Positions 7,975 to 17,782 of a DNA stretch of 64,000 nt are shown here, one piece after another (position 1 is the first letter of the stretch; every line of letters begins with the position of its first letter). Made by a program: the position numbers and the translations under genes. Under the pieces are notes generated by a model. It searched no databases. It was given only the letters and a program-made list of their open reading frames with translations, and had not been told where the DNA came from. The stretch is from Chitinophagaceae bacterium (GTDB taxonomy: Bacteria; Bacteroidota; Bacteroidia; Chitinophagales; Chitinophagaceae). Location: the NCBI GenBank assembly GCA_016720745.1, contig JADKKA010000022.1, forward strand, positions 310,001 to 374,000. Direction: 5' to 3'.

Positions 7975-9326
7975 GTGCAGGGATTAACAAAAATATTACG
8001 ATCATTGGCGCGGGCCTGGTGGGCTCCCTGCTTTCCATTTATCTGGCCAGACGCGGGTATAAAGTATCCGTCTATGAACGGCGTGGAGATATGCGCCGCG
8101 AGAAAATGAGTGCGGGCCGGTCCATTAACCTGGCCCTGAGCGATCGTGGTTTACTGGCATTGGAGAAAATGGGTCTGGCCGATGCCATTCGTGATATCTC
8201 TATCCCTATGCATGGCCGCTTTATCCATCACCAGGATGGAAGCACGGCTTTTCAGCGATATGGAAAAGAAGGACAGTATATCAATTCTGTTTCGAGGGCT
8301 ACACTCAATACCAAACTGATGGATCTGGCAGAAGAAGCAGGTGTCAGTATTTATTTTAATGAGAAGCTGGATAAAATAGACTGGAAAAAAGAACAGATCA
8401 GTTTTGAAAATACAGCCGGACAGTCTTTGCCTCCTTCCCAAACCGATCTCTTGTTTGCTGCCGATGGTGCTTTCTCGGCTGCCCGTTTACAACATCAGTT
8501 ACAGCATGACCAGTTCAATTATAGTCAGTATTATATTGATTGCGGGTACAAGGAATTAACCATTCCTCCCACTGCCGAGGGCGAATTTGCGATGGAGAAA
8601 AATGCCTTGCATATCTGGCCACGGAAAGATTATATGCTGATTGCCCTGCCCAACCTGGACAAGAGTTTTACCTGTACCTTGTTTTTCCCTTTTAAAGGGG
8701 AAGCTTCTTTTGAAAAATTAAACAGCCGGGAACAGGTGAAATCCTTTTTTGAAAAAATATTCCCGGATGCAGTTTCGCTGATGCCGGATTATTGCGATGA
8801 GTTTTTCGCCAATCCAACATCTTCACTGGTTACGGTGAAATGCTTTCCCTGGATCAGGGATGACCGCTTTGCACTGATCGGTGATGCGGCACATGCGATC
8901 GTACCATTTTTTGGGCAGGGAATGAATTGTGGTTTTGAAGATTGCCGGGTCCTGGATGAACTGATTGACAAACACCAGCACAACTGGAAGTCCATTCTGC
9001 AGGAATACCAGGCATTGCGAAAACCCGATGCCGATGCGATTGCCGATCTGGCCATTAATAACTTTACCGAAATGCGGGAAAAAACAGCTGACCCTGTTTT
9101 TTTATTTCAGAAAAAGATTGAAGCAAGATTACATGAAAAATACCCGGAAGAATGGATACCGGCCTATAGCCAGGTAACATTCAGTCCGCATATCCGCTAC
9201 AGTGAGGCCCTCCGCAGAGGACAACAACAGGAAGCCATTATGCAACAGGTGATGCAATGGCCGGGAATAGAACAAAACTGGGAATCTGACGAAACACTGG
9301 CCAGGATCATTCAGCTCATCCGCTGA
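7971..9326 (+). CDS. kmo: Kynurenine 3-monooxygenase
   Basis: A 451-residue flavoprotein hydroxylase that uses FAD, NADPH and O2 to make 3-hydroxykynurenine. The N-terminal dinucleotide motif is IIGAGLVGSLLSIYLARRGY followed by VYERR; the second FAD motif is ALIGDAAHAIVPFFGQGMN with GFEDC. RSINLALSDRGLLALEKMGL is typical of KMO as opposed to other aromatic hydroxylases. Length agrees with bacterial KMO (about 450-470). The gene starts inside the ATGA overlap with kynU, which fits the two enzymes acting in sequence. It is the last pathway gene before pyrF, 37 bp on. Confidence 0.95.
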   Translation: MSAGINKNITIIGAGLVGSLLSIYLARRGYKVSVYERRGDMRREKMSAGRSINLALSDRGLLALEKMGLADAIRDISIPMHGRFIHHQDGSTAFQRYGKEGQYINSVSRATLNTKLMDLAEEAGVSIYFNEKLDKIDWKKEQISFENTAGQSLPPSQTDLLFAADGAFSAARLQHQLQHDQFNYSQYYIDCGYKELTIPPTAEGEFAMEKNALHIWPRKDYMLIALPNLDKSFTCTLFFPFKGEASFEKLNSREQVKSFFEKIFPDAVSLMPDYCDEFFANPTSSLVTVKCFPWIRDDRFALIGDAAHAIVPFFGQGMNCGFEDCRVLDELIDKHQHNWKSILQEYQALRKPDADAIADLAINNFTEMREKTADPVFLFQKKIEARLHEKYPEEWIPAYSQVTFSPHIRYSEALRRGQQQEAIMQQVMQWPGIEQNWESDETLARIIQLIR

Positions 9327-9363
9327 TGGAGGTACAGAGTTTATTATTAGTTTTACAAGCTGC

Positions 9364-10239
9364 ATGACAAGACAACAACTTATTGAACAAATCAGGAGAA
9401 AGAAAAGCTATCTCTGTGTAGGACTGGATACCGATGTGACCAAAATCCCCGGGCATCTCTTATTGGGCCCTGAGCCGGTACTCAGTTTCAACAAAGCCAT
9501 CATTGATGCCACCCGTGATTTTTGTGTGGCCTATAAAATCAATACGGCATTTTATGAAGCGATGGGGGCCAAAGGCTGGGAGATCATGGAGAAAACAGTA
9601 GCCTATATTGGTCAGGATCATTTTACCATTGCTGATGCCAAGCGGGGTGATATTGGTAATACGGGAGATCAGTATGCCAAAGCTTTTTTTGAGACCCTGC
9701 CTTTTGATTCCGTAACAGTGGCTCCCTACATGGGCCGGGATAGTGTGATGCCTTTTTTAAAACACGAGGGGAAGTGGGCTATTGTATTGGGACTAACCTC
9801 CAATGAAGGCAGCAGGGATTTTCAAAAACTGGATTTATTTGATGCGGATAAAATCAATAATAGTCTGAAGAATTTGGTACTGTCACCCTTTGTGTTTGAA
9901 AAAGGTGCAGATACGGAACTATACAAAGAAGTATTGCGTAAAGTGGCCTGCTGGGGAACAACAGAGAACCTGATGTTTGTGATCGGTGCCACCCAACCGG
10001 AAGAATTTGAAAGTATACGGAAAATCATTCCCCGTCACTTCCTGCTGGTACCCGGAGTAGGGGCGCAGGGGGGAAGTCTGAAAGATATTTCTGAAAAAGC
10101 CATGACGGAAGATTGCGGTCTGCTGGTCAACTCGAGCAGGGCAATTATCTATGCATCCGGTGGTACAGATTATGCTGAAAAAGCCCGGGCAATGGCCATT
10201 GCGGTACAGCAGGAGATGAGCGTCTACCTGTCAAAATGA
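9364..10239 (+). CDS. pyrF: Orotidine 5'-phosphate decarboxylase, type 2
   Basis: A 291-residue enzyme that makes UMP from OMP in the last step of de novo pyrimidine synthesis. The catalytic Asp-Lys-Asp set is visible in IADAKRGDIGNTG (Asp91, Lys93, Asp96). The N-terminus has CVGLDTD and the C-terminus the phosphate-binding LLVPGVGAQGG...VNSSRAIIYA. Length near 280 and sequence style fit the longer subfamily-2 OMP decarboxylase of Mycobacterium and Bacteroidota, not the roughly 230-residue E. coli type. It sits 37 bp after kmo on the same strand and may be cotranscribed, but has no metabolic link to it. Its stop codon abuts the end of the convergent gene with zero spacing. Confidence 0.93.
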   Translation: MTRQQLIEQIRRKKSYLCVGLDTDVTKIPGHLLLGPEPVLSFNKAIIDATRDFCVAYKINTAFYEAMGAKGWEIMEKTVAYIGQDHFTIADAKRGDIGNTGDQYAKAFFETLPFDSVTVAPYMGRDSVMPFLKHEGKWAIVLGLTSNEGSRDFQKLDLFDADKINNSLKNLVLSPFVFEKGADTELYKEVLRKVACWGTTENLMFVIGATQPEEFESIRKIIPRHFLLVPGVGAQGGSLKDISEKAMTEDCGLLVNSSRAIIYASGGTDYAEKARAMAIAVQQEMSVYLSK

Positions 10240-10707
10240 TCACGCTCCGTCCTGTGCTGCTTCCTTTTTCTTTTTCCTATTCTGTTTGAGAATGATGCCT
10301 TTCCTGGCACCCAGCTGAAACATCAAACAAACACTCCCGAGCAATACTATATCGAAAAGGATGTCTGACTGACGTAATCTTTCGCCTGCCTGCTTGCTGA
10401 CAAGAATAATGAAGAAAAGGAAGAACAGGATCCAGGCATGTCTGATTTCATTTGTACGGCTGATCAAAGAAGAGATGAGTCCGCCGGCAAAGGCGGCGAT
10501 AGAAAACCAGAGGATCACAGAACTGAAGAAAATGAGGTCGTTCCTGGTAACCACATCGCCAGCTTCTCCCCAATGGAATTCAAGATAACGATCAGCAATC
10601 ATCATCTCTAAGGGATAAAGAATAAGAGCGGAGGCAATCATTGCTACTACTCCTCCCAATATGGCAAAAAAGCTGCTGACGAATGTGTTTTCTTTTTGTT
10701 CGCTCAT
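10240..10707 (-). CDS. Conserved-looking four-helix membrane protein, unknown function
   Basis: A 155-residue protein I do not recognise. Four hydrophobic segments are visible: about residues 11-31 (FAILGGVVAMIASALIL), 56-80 (LIFFSSVILWFSIAAFAGGLI), 91-107 (AWILFFLFFIILVS) and 120-138 (IVLLGSVCLMFQLGAR). It ends in a strongly basic tail (KQNRKKKKEAAQ), suggesting a cytoplasmic C-terminus. It lies just downstream of the YCII-like gene on the same strand (5 bp apart), so the pair probably forms a small operon convergent with pyrF. Confidence 0.7.
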   Translation of the reverse strand: MSEQKENTFVSSFFAILGGVVAMIASALILYPLEMMIADRYLEFHWGEAGDVVTRNDLIFFSSVILWFSIAAFAGGLISSLISRTNEIRHAWILFFLFFIILVSKQAGERLRQSDILFDIVLLGSVCLMFQLGARKGIILKQNRKKKKEAAQDGA

Positions 10708-10712
10708 ATGAA

Positions 10713-11138
10713 TTATTGGCCTTCCTTGTTCTCTGGCTTACCTGGTTTAAAGCTGCCGCTGGGTTCACCATACCAGGGAACGATATCATAAATAAAGACT
10801 CCTGCCGCTACCGAGGGATCGGTTTTCACATGTTTTTCTGCTTCCTCCCTGCTGGCACAATCTAAAATAAAGAGGCCCCTCCAGGTAAAATCATTTTTTC
10901 CGAATGGCCCGGCCACTTTCAGAATTCCTTCTTTGTGCAGCTTTTCCATATTGGAAAAATGGCCTTTAAAGATGTTGCTTCTTTGTACGGAGTCGGTTAT
11001 GACTTTGTCCTGCGGCCCCGTTTTTAAAATCACCATCCAGAACTGTTTAATATTGGGTTCTTTTGTTTTGCTGTCCTGTGCACAGAGCGGTAAAACGGCG
11101 AAGGACAGAAAAATGAAGAGCAGGCTGATTTTTTTCAT
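10713..11138 (-). CDS. Secreted YCII-domain protein
   Basis: A 141-residue protein starting at ATG 11138 (an upstream TTG is in frame but would place eight odd residues before a clean signal peptide, MKKISLLFIFLSFAVLPLCAQ). The mature part is a single YCII-like alpha/beta domain: FWMVILKTGP, HFSNMEKLHKEGILKVAGPFG, FILDCASREEAEKHVKTDP and IVPWYG. YCII domains are ferredoxin-like folds with uncertain activities; export to the periplasm is less usual. It is probably cotranscribed with the following membrane protein. Confidence 0.8.
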   Translation of the reverse strand: MKKISLLFIFLSFAVLPLCAQDSKTKEPNIKQFWMVILKTGPQDKVITDSVQRSNIFKGHFSNMEKLHKEGILKVAGPFGKNDFTWRGLFILDCASREEAEKHVKTDPSVAAGVFIYDIVPWYGEPSGSFKPGKPENKEGQ

Positions 11139-11214
11139 GATTGCTTTTTTCGGGTATTGCAAAATAGTAAAAAGCGGTAGTACGGGAACTTACCGCTCAT
11201 CCAAAACAATAAAT

Positions 11215-11222
11215 TACCTTTG
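11215..11222 (+). promoter_or_regulatory. Bacteroidota -7 promoter element for glnS
   Basis: TACCTTTG followed by C matches the TAnnTTTG -7 consensus. It ends 19 bp before the glnS ATG, implying a leader of about 13 nt. I see no clear TTG -33 partner. Confidence 0.65.
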
Positions 11223-11241
11223 CACCTCATTACACATACCC

Positions 11242-12897
11242 ATGTCAGAAGAAAAAAGCCTGAATTTTTTAGAAGAGATTATTGAAGAACACCTGAAGCA
11301 GGGAACTTACAAGAGCATTGTCACCCGTTTCCCACCGGAGCCAAACGGCTACCTGCATATTGGTCATGCCAGCAGTATCTGTCTCAATTTCGGTTTGACC
11401 AAAAAGTTCCCTGGCTATACCAATCTCCGGTTTGATGATACCAATCCTGAAACAGAGGAAACAGAGTATGTGGACAGTATCAAAGAAGATGTTCGCTGGC
11501 TGGGTTTTGAGTGGAAACATGAGCGGTATGCGAGTGACTATTTTGGCTCCTTGTACCAGTTTGCCCACCAGTTAATAGATAAAGGACTGGCCTATGTGGA
11601 TGATTCCAGTTCTGAAGAGATTGCTGCTTTAAAAGGAACACCTACCGAACCGGGCAAAGACAGTCCTTACCGTAACCGATCCGTTGAAGAGAACAGGGAT
11701 TTATTTACCCGGATGAAAAACGGGGAGTTTCCGGACGGTAGTCGGACCCTGCGCGCAAAAATCGACATGGCCCATATCAATATGCTGATGAGGGATCCGA
11801 TCCTTTACCGGATCAAACATGCCCATCATCACCGCACAGGAGATGAGTGGTGTGTTTATCCCATGTATGATTTTGCACATGGTCAGAGTGATTCCATTGA
11901 GGAAGTCACGCATTCGATCTGTACGATGGAATTTATCCCGCATCGTGAATTATATGACTGGTTAATTCAGCAGCTGGAAATATATCCTTCTCACCAGTAT
12001 GAATTTGCCCGCCGGAATATCAATTATACGGTAACCAGTAAAAGGAAATTATTACAACTGGTCAATGAAAAATATGTCACCGGATGGGATGATCCCCGCA
12101 TGCCCACTATCAGCGGGCTGAGAAGAAGAGGCTATACTCCCGAAAGCATCAGGGATTTCTGTGACCGGATTGGAGTGGCCAAAAGAGATAATATGGTAGA
12201 TGTGGGTCTGCTTGAATTCTGCGTTAGGGAACACCTGAATAAAATTGCACTTCGAAGAATGGTGGTATTTGATCCTTTGAAAGTAGTGATCACCAATTAT
12301 GAGCAGCAGGAAGAAATGCTCCTGAGTGAAAATAACCCGGAAGATGAAGGGGCCGGTAGCCGTGAAATTCCGTTCAGCGGGGAGATTTATATTGAGCGGG
12401 ATGATTTTATGGAAAACCCTCCTAAAAAATATTTCAGGCTGGCTCCCGGGCAAATGGTCCGGTTGAAAAGTGCTTATATCATCAAATGTGAAGAAGTAAT
12501 CAGGGATAGCGATGGGAACATCACGGAACTCAGGTGTACTTATATCCCGGAAAGCAAAAGCGGGCATGATACCAGCGGGATCACTGTAAAAGGAACACTT
12601 CATTGGGTGAGTGCCCGGCATGCCCTGGAAGCAGAGGTAAGGATGTATGACCGGTTGTTCAGGGTCGAGGATCCGGCGGATGAGGAAGGTGATTTTAAGG
12701 ACTATCTGAATCCTGATAGTTTACAGATTGTCAATAGGGTATACCTGGAACCAGCCTTGCAGGAGGCTAGCCTTGGAGAGCGGTATCAGTTCATCCGCAA
12801 GGGATATTTCGTTCTGGATAGAGAATCAGGGGCTAATTCGCTGATTTTCAATAGAACTGTTGGGTTAAAGGATAGCTGGACCAAAAAGGGCGGCTAA
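11242..12897 (+). CDS. glnS: Glutaminyl-tRNA synthetase
   Basis: A 551-residue class I synthetase that charges tRNA-Gln. ATG 11242 gives MSEEKSLNFLEEIIEEHL and the class signature RFPPEPNGYLHIGHAS with HIGH at 39-42; the frame is open further upstream but that extension overlaps the antisense gene and is not family-like. The second motif VTSKRKL (the KMSKS loop) and YDFAHGQSDSIEEVTHSICTMEF are typical of GlnRS as opposed to GluRS. Length matches E. coli GlnRS (554). The C-terminal half is the beta-barrel anticodon-binding region. Its presence implies direct charging of tRNA-Gln. Confidence 0.96.
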   Translation: MSEEKSLNFLEEIIEEHLKQGTYKSIVTRFPPEPNGYLHIGHASSICLNFGLTKKFPGYTNLRFDDTNPETEETEYVDSIKEDVRWLGFEWKHERYASDYFGSLYQFAHQLIDKGLAYVDDSSSEEIAALKGTPTEPGKDSPYRNRSVEENRDLFTRMKNGEFPDGSRTLRAKIDMAHINMLMRDPILYRIKHAHHHRTGDEWCVYPMYDFAHGQSDSIEEVTHSICTMEFIPHRELYDWLIQQLEIYPSHQYEFARRNINYTVTSKRKLLQLVNEKYVTGWDDPRMPTISGLRRRGYTPESIRDFCDRIGVAKRDNMVDVGLLEFCVREHLNKIALRRMVVFDPLKVVITNYEQQEEMLLSENNPEDEGAGSREIPFSGEIYIERDDFMENPPKKYFRLAPGQMVRLKSAYIIKCEEVIRDSDGNITELRCTYIPESKSGHDTSGITVKGTLHWVSARHALEAEVRMYDRLFRVEDPADEEGDFKDYLNPDSLQIVNRVYLEPALQEASLGERYQFIRKGYFVLDRESGANSLIFNRTVGLKDSWTKKGG

Positions 12898-13080
12898 GGG
12901 GAGTTAAGAGGCTTTTTCCGGGCTTAAATTTCTTGTATCCACATTATCAGTAGGATAAGTTCGCACAAAAAACTTTTTTTTTCTGGACTTTTGAACTTAT
13001 TTACTTTTAATTTCAATACTTTCGGGCATTATTTATAGTTTCGTTAACTACATTATGGACTTAACCAAAACAGCGCTTAT

Positions 13081-16000
13081 ATGAAAAGATTTATTACCCT
13101 TCTTTCATTTATGGGTTTTTTCTTGCTGGGAAGTGTCATTACCAATGACCTCTTTGCACAGGAAGTAAAGGAACTCAAGTCTTCCGTTGGCCGGCTGGTC
13201 AGGATTACTCCAAAACTCTCTGAGATTGACCGTAACAGTATGTACGGTCAGCCGTTTGTAATTACAAGAAACGAGAAAGGACTGATTGCACGTCAGACTC
13301 CTGAGAACATCGCTGCCAAACAGGCTTTCCTTGAAACGCTTACCCAAAGAGTAGGGGATTCAAAGCCATCAGAGGCAACTCCTTTTACTGATAACAGCAT
13401 TACAAGGAATGTGCCTACTACCGGTATTAACTACAATGCGGATGGTATTACCGCAACTGGTTTCGCACCTTCTGATAACAATATGGCTGTTGGTCCAAAC
13501 CACATCATTCAAATCATTAACCACTCCAGTGGTTCTGCTTTTACAATCAGAACCAAGGCTGGTGTAGTTGTACAAGGTTCAACTATTCTGTCTTCACTGA
13601 CCGGACAAACCGGTGGTGGTGACCCTGTAGTATTGTACGATGCACTTGCCGGCAGGTGGTTCCTTTCTGAGTTTGACGCTGTTGGTGCCAATGGTGGTGC
13701 AGTTAATATTGCTGTATCTTCTTCATCTGATCCTGTTACCAGTACATGGGCGGTTTACCGTTATACTGATGTAACGTTCTTCCCCGACTATCCAAAATAT
13801 TCAGTTTGGCATAATGCTTATTATTTAAGCACTCAGGACTTTGCACCTGGTTTTGTAGGAAGTTCTATCTGGGCTTTTGATCGTACAGCCATGCTGGCCG
13901 CTGCCCCTACTGCTACAATGGTTAGGGTAAGATTGAATTTAAGTGCTTCTACCACAACCTGGGGAATTTGTGCTGTTTCTATGGAAGGAACAACACCCTC
14001 CAACCAGAGTGGTTTCTTTGCATATAACAGGGATAATAACCTGGCTCCTGCAACTCCTGCAGATAGCGTTGGTTTAATCCAGTTTACTCCCAATTTTACA
14101 ACTCCTGCCAGTTCAGTAGTTAGTCCGTCAGAAAAGTTTGCCAGCTTACCTTTTAACCTGGGTGCCGGTTCTGCTCCAACACCTGGTGGTGGTTCAATTG
14201 GTACACTGGCCGGTAAAACCATGTTCAAGCCTACTTACCGCAATTTCGGTACACACGAGTCAATCGTAATGTGCGTTACTGCCGATGCGGGTAGCGGACG
14301 TGCCGGTATTAAATGGTGGGAATTGAGAAGAACCGGAGGTGCTGGTGCATGGAGCATCTATCAGGAAGGATTATATGCTCCTGCTGATGCGATTCATCGT
14401 TTTATGCCATCAATCACCATCAGTACAAATGGTAATATCGCTATATTATATAATGCAAGTAGTGCAGCAGTACAGGGTTCACTCCGCTATACTGCCAGAA
14501 ATGAGTGTGACCCGCTTGGTCAGATGACACTTGCAGAACAAATCGTTGTAAACGGATCTGCGAACAACCCCTCAGGTGCCCGTTATGGCGATTATAACTC
14601 ATTGGAACTTGACCCCGTTACTCCAAACTCATTCTGGGGTACAGGTCAGTATTCTACTTCAGCTTTTGGTACATTCCAGAACTGGGGTACAAGAATCGTA
14701 AACTTTACAGTAGGCGGTGGTTGTGCTCCAACACCTGTCATTACTGCAGATGGTTACACATTGATATCTGAAAGTTGCGCTCCTGCCAACGGTGTAATTG
14801 ACCCAGGTGAAACAGTAACCGTAAGCTTCTGTTTACGGAATACAGGTACCGCTGCTGCTACTAACGTAGTAGGTACATTACAAACTACTGGTGGTATCAT
14901 TACTCCTTCAGGTCCGCAGAACTATGGTGCAATGAACCCGACTGACCAGGTTTGCCGCACGTTCACTTTCACAAACTCATCCGCAACCTGCGGAGCGACT
15001 ATCACTCCTTCAATCCAGGTTCAGGATGGTGCTACCAATCTTGGAATTGCGAGTTTTGGAGCGATTACTTTAGGTACAACCGTAAACGTACTGGTTGAGA
15101 ATTTCGATGCGGTGGTTGCTCCTGCACTTCCTGCAGGCTGGTCAACAACTGCAACCGGTGCTGCAGCAACTTTGTGGACAACATCTGCCACAACGCCTTC
15201 TTCTGCACCTAACGCGGCATTTGTAGCCAATCCGAACGCTGTTTCAGATAATCTTCTCGAATCACCAAGCTTTGTACCCAGTACAGGTGCCCGCCTCACA
15301 TTTAGCAATAGTTATGCAACAGAAAGCACATTTGATGGTGGTGTTCTTGAGATTTCCATCAACGGAGGTGCATGGCAGGATATCATAACTGCTGGAGGTA
15401 GTTTTGTATCTAATGGATACAATGGTACCATTAGCGCCTCTTTCGGTAGCCCTATTGCCGGTCGTTCGGCCTGGACTGGTAGCAGTGGAGGTTATATCAC
15501 AACCGTTGTTAATATGCCGGCCGCTGCCAATGGTCAGCCAACAAGAATTCGTTTCAGAGAAGCAACTGATGTCAGTGTTTCTGCTACCGGTTGGAGAGTT
15601 GATAATGTGGTTATTGCTCACCCGGCATGTTGCGGTGCGGTTTGCGTACTGACATGCCCTGCTAACATTACAACAGGTGCAACAGCTGGTCTTTGCGGAG
15701 CCAATGTAACATATCCTGCAGCGACCACTACCGGTCTTTGCGGTCCAATTACTTACTCTAAAGCTTCCGGTACATTCTTCCCTGTTGGTACAACAACTGT
15801 TAACGTAAGTACTGCATCTGGCGCTACCTGCTCATTTACAGTAACTGTAACTGATAACGTTCCGCCAACTATCACATGTCCTGCAAATATCACCGTGCCA
15901 AACAATGCAGGTGTATGTAGCGCGGTTGTGAACTATGCACTGCCTTCAGTAGTTGATAACTGTCCGCTCCCTGGTACAGTTGCGATTTCTCAGACTACAA

Positions 16001-17760
16001 ATAATACAACGATCACTACCAATACTGGTATCTCCTGCGGCGCAGGTGCTACCCAGTGGTGGAGAGCTTACAACCTTGCTTCTTTCCCTGCCATTACCGG
16101 AGCATTTACGATCCGTACGGTAAGATTTGGTGTGGAAGTAAACAATACAGGTGTAGGCCAGACAATTACAGCTAATGTATATCGTCAAACAGGAGCTGCC
16201 TTCCCTGGTGGAACCAGAACCCTGATTGGTTCCGGAACTGTTGCGATCACAGCTGCTGCCAGTACATTCTATACGGTGAACCTGACTGCGCCTCCGACTG
16301 TAACGAATACAGATGTGATTGTAGTTGAGGTTTCCTGCCCTGTAGGTGGTGTATTCCCTGCTGCTAACGCACTGGGTGAATCCGGACCAAGCTATATTTC
16401 TTCTACTGCTTGTAGCGTACCGAATCCTGTTACACTGGCTTCAATTGGTTTCACTGCCAATCACAATATCATTGATATTGGCGGTACGATCCCTGTTATT
16501 CCTCCAGTGCTGACACAAACATCTGGTCTGCCTTCTGGTAGCGTGTTCCCTGTGGGTACCACAATTAACAGCTTTACAGCCAGAGATGCCGTAGGTAATA
16601 CATCAACATGCTCATTCTCTGTAACCGTTACAGATAGTGAGACTCCAACAATTACCTGCCCTGCAAACAGAACGATCAATACACAACCTGGTGTATGTTA
16701 CGGACTTGTTACCAATGCCGCTGACCTTACACCAACCTATGCTGATAATTGCGGTGTAACCAAGCTGACCTGGACCCTGAGCGGAGCCACTACCGGTTCT
16801 TCTCCTGCAACAGGTATCAACCTGGTTCCAACAACTACACAGTTTGGCCTTACCGGCAGAACAGGTGTAGGCGTTACTACCGTTACTTACACAGCTACTG
16901 ATGCTGCTGGAAATATTAAGACCTGCTCATTCACAGTAACTGTAAATGATGCTTCTATCCCTGTTATCAGCGCACAGCCTGCTACAAGGTTTGTATGTGT
17001 GGGAAGTAATGCAGTATTCAGTGTAACAGCTACTGCTGGTACCGGCAACCCGCTGACCTATCAGTGGCAGCAGTGGACCGGAAGTGCATGGGCTGATATC
17101 ACTGGCGCTACCGCTTCATCTTACACTATTCCTTCAGTTACATTTGCACAGAATACCAATTCTTACCGTGTAATCCTGACAGGAAGATGTTCAGATGTTA
17201 CTTCTTCATTCGCAACACTGTATGTGAACCCGCTGCCAACAGTAAGTCTGGTAACTTCTATTCCTCCAGCGCTGCTGCCTGGTCAGTCACTGAATATCAT
17301 TTCAACAGTTAGTATGACAGGTGGTACTTATACCTGGTTCAAGAATGGTTCTCTGATCACCAGCCCGCTGGCTGCTGGACCAGTTCTGAGCAACCTGACT
17401 GTAGATGATATCGGAACTTACCGCCTCGTGTACACAGATCCTAACGGTTGTGTTGGCACATCTGCTGATGTGGTAATCACTGGTCTGGCTTCTGAGAACC
17501 TTTGGATATATCCTGTACCAAACAACGGTACATTCCAGGTGCGTTTCTTCAACACCGCTAATGAGAATGCTACCCTCAGGGTACTGGATGAAAAAGGATC
17601 TAAAGTTTACGAGCGCTCTGTGGTTACAGGCCTGGCCTATACCCGCATCGATGTGGTACTTCCTCCGGCTATCGCTGATGGTTCTTACCTCGTTGAGCTG
17701 GTTAATTCAGCCGGCAAGCGTGTAGGTGTGAAGAAGATCATTGTAAGGAAGAAACCTTAA
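13081..17760 (+). CDS. Large secreted multidomain protein: propeller-like domain, HYR repeats, Ig-like modules, T9SS type A sorting domain
   Basis: A 1559-residue exoprotein. Residues 1-27 form a signal peptide (ends LFAQ). About 110-560 is a propeller-like domain (NNMAVGPNHIIQIINHSSG, DPVVLYDALAGRWFLSEF, ARYGDYNSLELDP, SFWGTGQY) related to the 36.1-39.0 kb gene. A CARDB-like beta segment and a region ending in RIRFREATDVSVSATGWRVDNV follow, then three HYR units starting LTCPANIT, ITCPANITV and ITCPANRTI. The second HYR unit is split by an inserted module of about 160 residues. Two Ig-like modules precede the T9SS domain, LWIYPVPNNGTFQV...YLVELVNSAGKRVGVKKIIV. Probably cell-surface or secreted; no catalytic residues identified. 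A strong terminator follows. Confidence 0.85.
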   Translation: MKRFITLLSFMGFFLLGSVITNDLFAQEVKELKSSVGRLVRITPKLSEIDRNSMYGQPFVITRNEKGLIARQTPENIAAKQAFLETLTQRVGDSKPSEATPFTDNSITRNVPTTGINYNADGITATGFAPSDNNMAVGPNHIIQIINHSSGSAFTIRTKAGVVVQGSTILSSLTGQTGGGDPVVLYDALAGRWFLSEFDAVGANGGAVNIAVSSSSDPVTSTWAVYRYTDVTFFPDYPKYSVWHNAYYLSTQDFAPGFVGSSIWAFDRTAMLAAAPTATMVRVRLNLSASTTTWGICAVSMEGTTPSNQSGFFAYNRDNNLAPATPADSVGLIQFTPNFTTPASSVVSPSEKFASLPFNLGAGSAPTPGGGSIGTLAGKTMFKPTYRNFGTHESIVMCVTADAGSGRAGIKWWELRRTGGAGAWSIYQEGLYAPADAIHRFMPSITISTNGNIAILYNASSAAVQGSLRYTARNECDPLGQMTLAEQIVVNGSANNPSGARYGDYNSLELDPVTPNSFWGTGQYSTSAFGTFQNWGTRIVNFTVGGGCAPTPVITADGYTLISESCAPANGVIDPGETVTVSFCLRNTGTAAATNVVGTLQTTGGIITPSGPQNYGAMNPTDQVCRTFTFTNSSATCGATITPSIQVQDGATNLGIASFGAITLGTTVNVLVENFDAVVAPALPAGWSTTATGAAATLWTTSATTPSSAPNAAFVANPNAVSDNLLESPSFVPSTGARLTFSNSYATESTFDGGVLEISINGGAWQDIITAGGSFVSNGYNGTISASFGSPIAGRSAWTGSSGGYITTVVNMPAAANGQPTRIRFREATDVSVSATGWRVDNVVIAHPACCGAVCVLTCPANITTGATAGLCGANVTYPAATTTGLCGPITYSKASGTFFPVGTTTVNVSTASGATCSFTVTVTDNVPPTITCPANITVPNNAGVCSAVVNYALPSVVDNCPLPGTVAISQTTNNTTITTNTGISCGAGATQWWRAYNLASFPAITGAFTIRTVRFGVEVNNTGVGQTITANVYRQTGAAFPGGTRTLIGSGTVAITAAASTFYTVNLTAPPTVTNTDVIVVEVSCPVGGVFPAANALGESGPSYISSTACSVPNPVTLASIGFTANHNIIDIGGTIPVIPPVLTQTSGLPSGSVFPVGTTINSFTARDAVGNTSTCSFSVTVTDSETPTITCPANRTINTQPGVCYGLVTNAADLTPTYADNCGVTKLTWTLSGATTGSSPATGINLVPTTTQFGLTGRTGVGVTTVTYTATDAAGNIKTCSFTVTVNDASIPVISAQPATRFVCVGSNAVFSVTATAGTGNPLTYQWQQWTGSAWADITGATASSYTIPSVTFAQNTNSYRVILTGRCSDVTSSFATLYVNPLPTVSLVTSIPPALLPGQSLNIISTVSMTGGTYTWFKNGSLITSPLAAGPVLSNLTVDDIGTYRLVYTDPNGCVGTSADVVITGLASENLWIYPVPNNGTFQVRFFNTANENATLRVLDEKGSKVYERSVVTGLAYTRIDVVLPPAIADGSYLVELVNSAGKRVGVKKIIVRKKP

Positions 17761-17782
17761 TCGTCTAAAAGCAAAATATGGC

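Noticed and set aside
9364..10239. pyrF as part of the kynurenine pathway
   Set aside because: Close spacing suggests only shared transcription; OMP decarboxylase has a known unrelated role.
10933..11241. Longer N-terminal start for glnS
   Set aside because: The extension overlaps an antisense gene with a good signal peptide and a promoter element lies inside it; the ATG at 11242 matches family length.
12052..12621. 189-residue minus-strand frame inside glnS
   Set aside because: Antisense shadow; glnS is certain in this interval.
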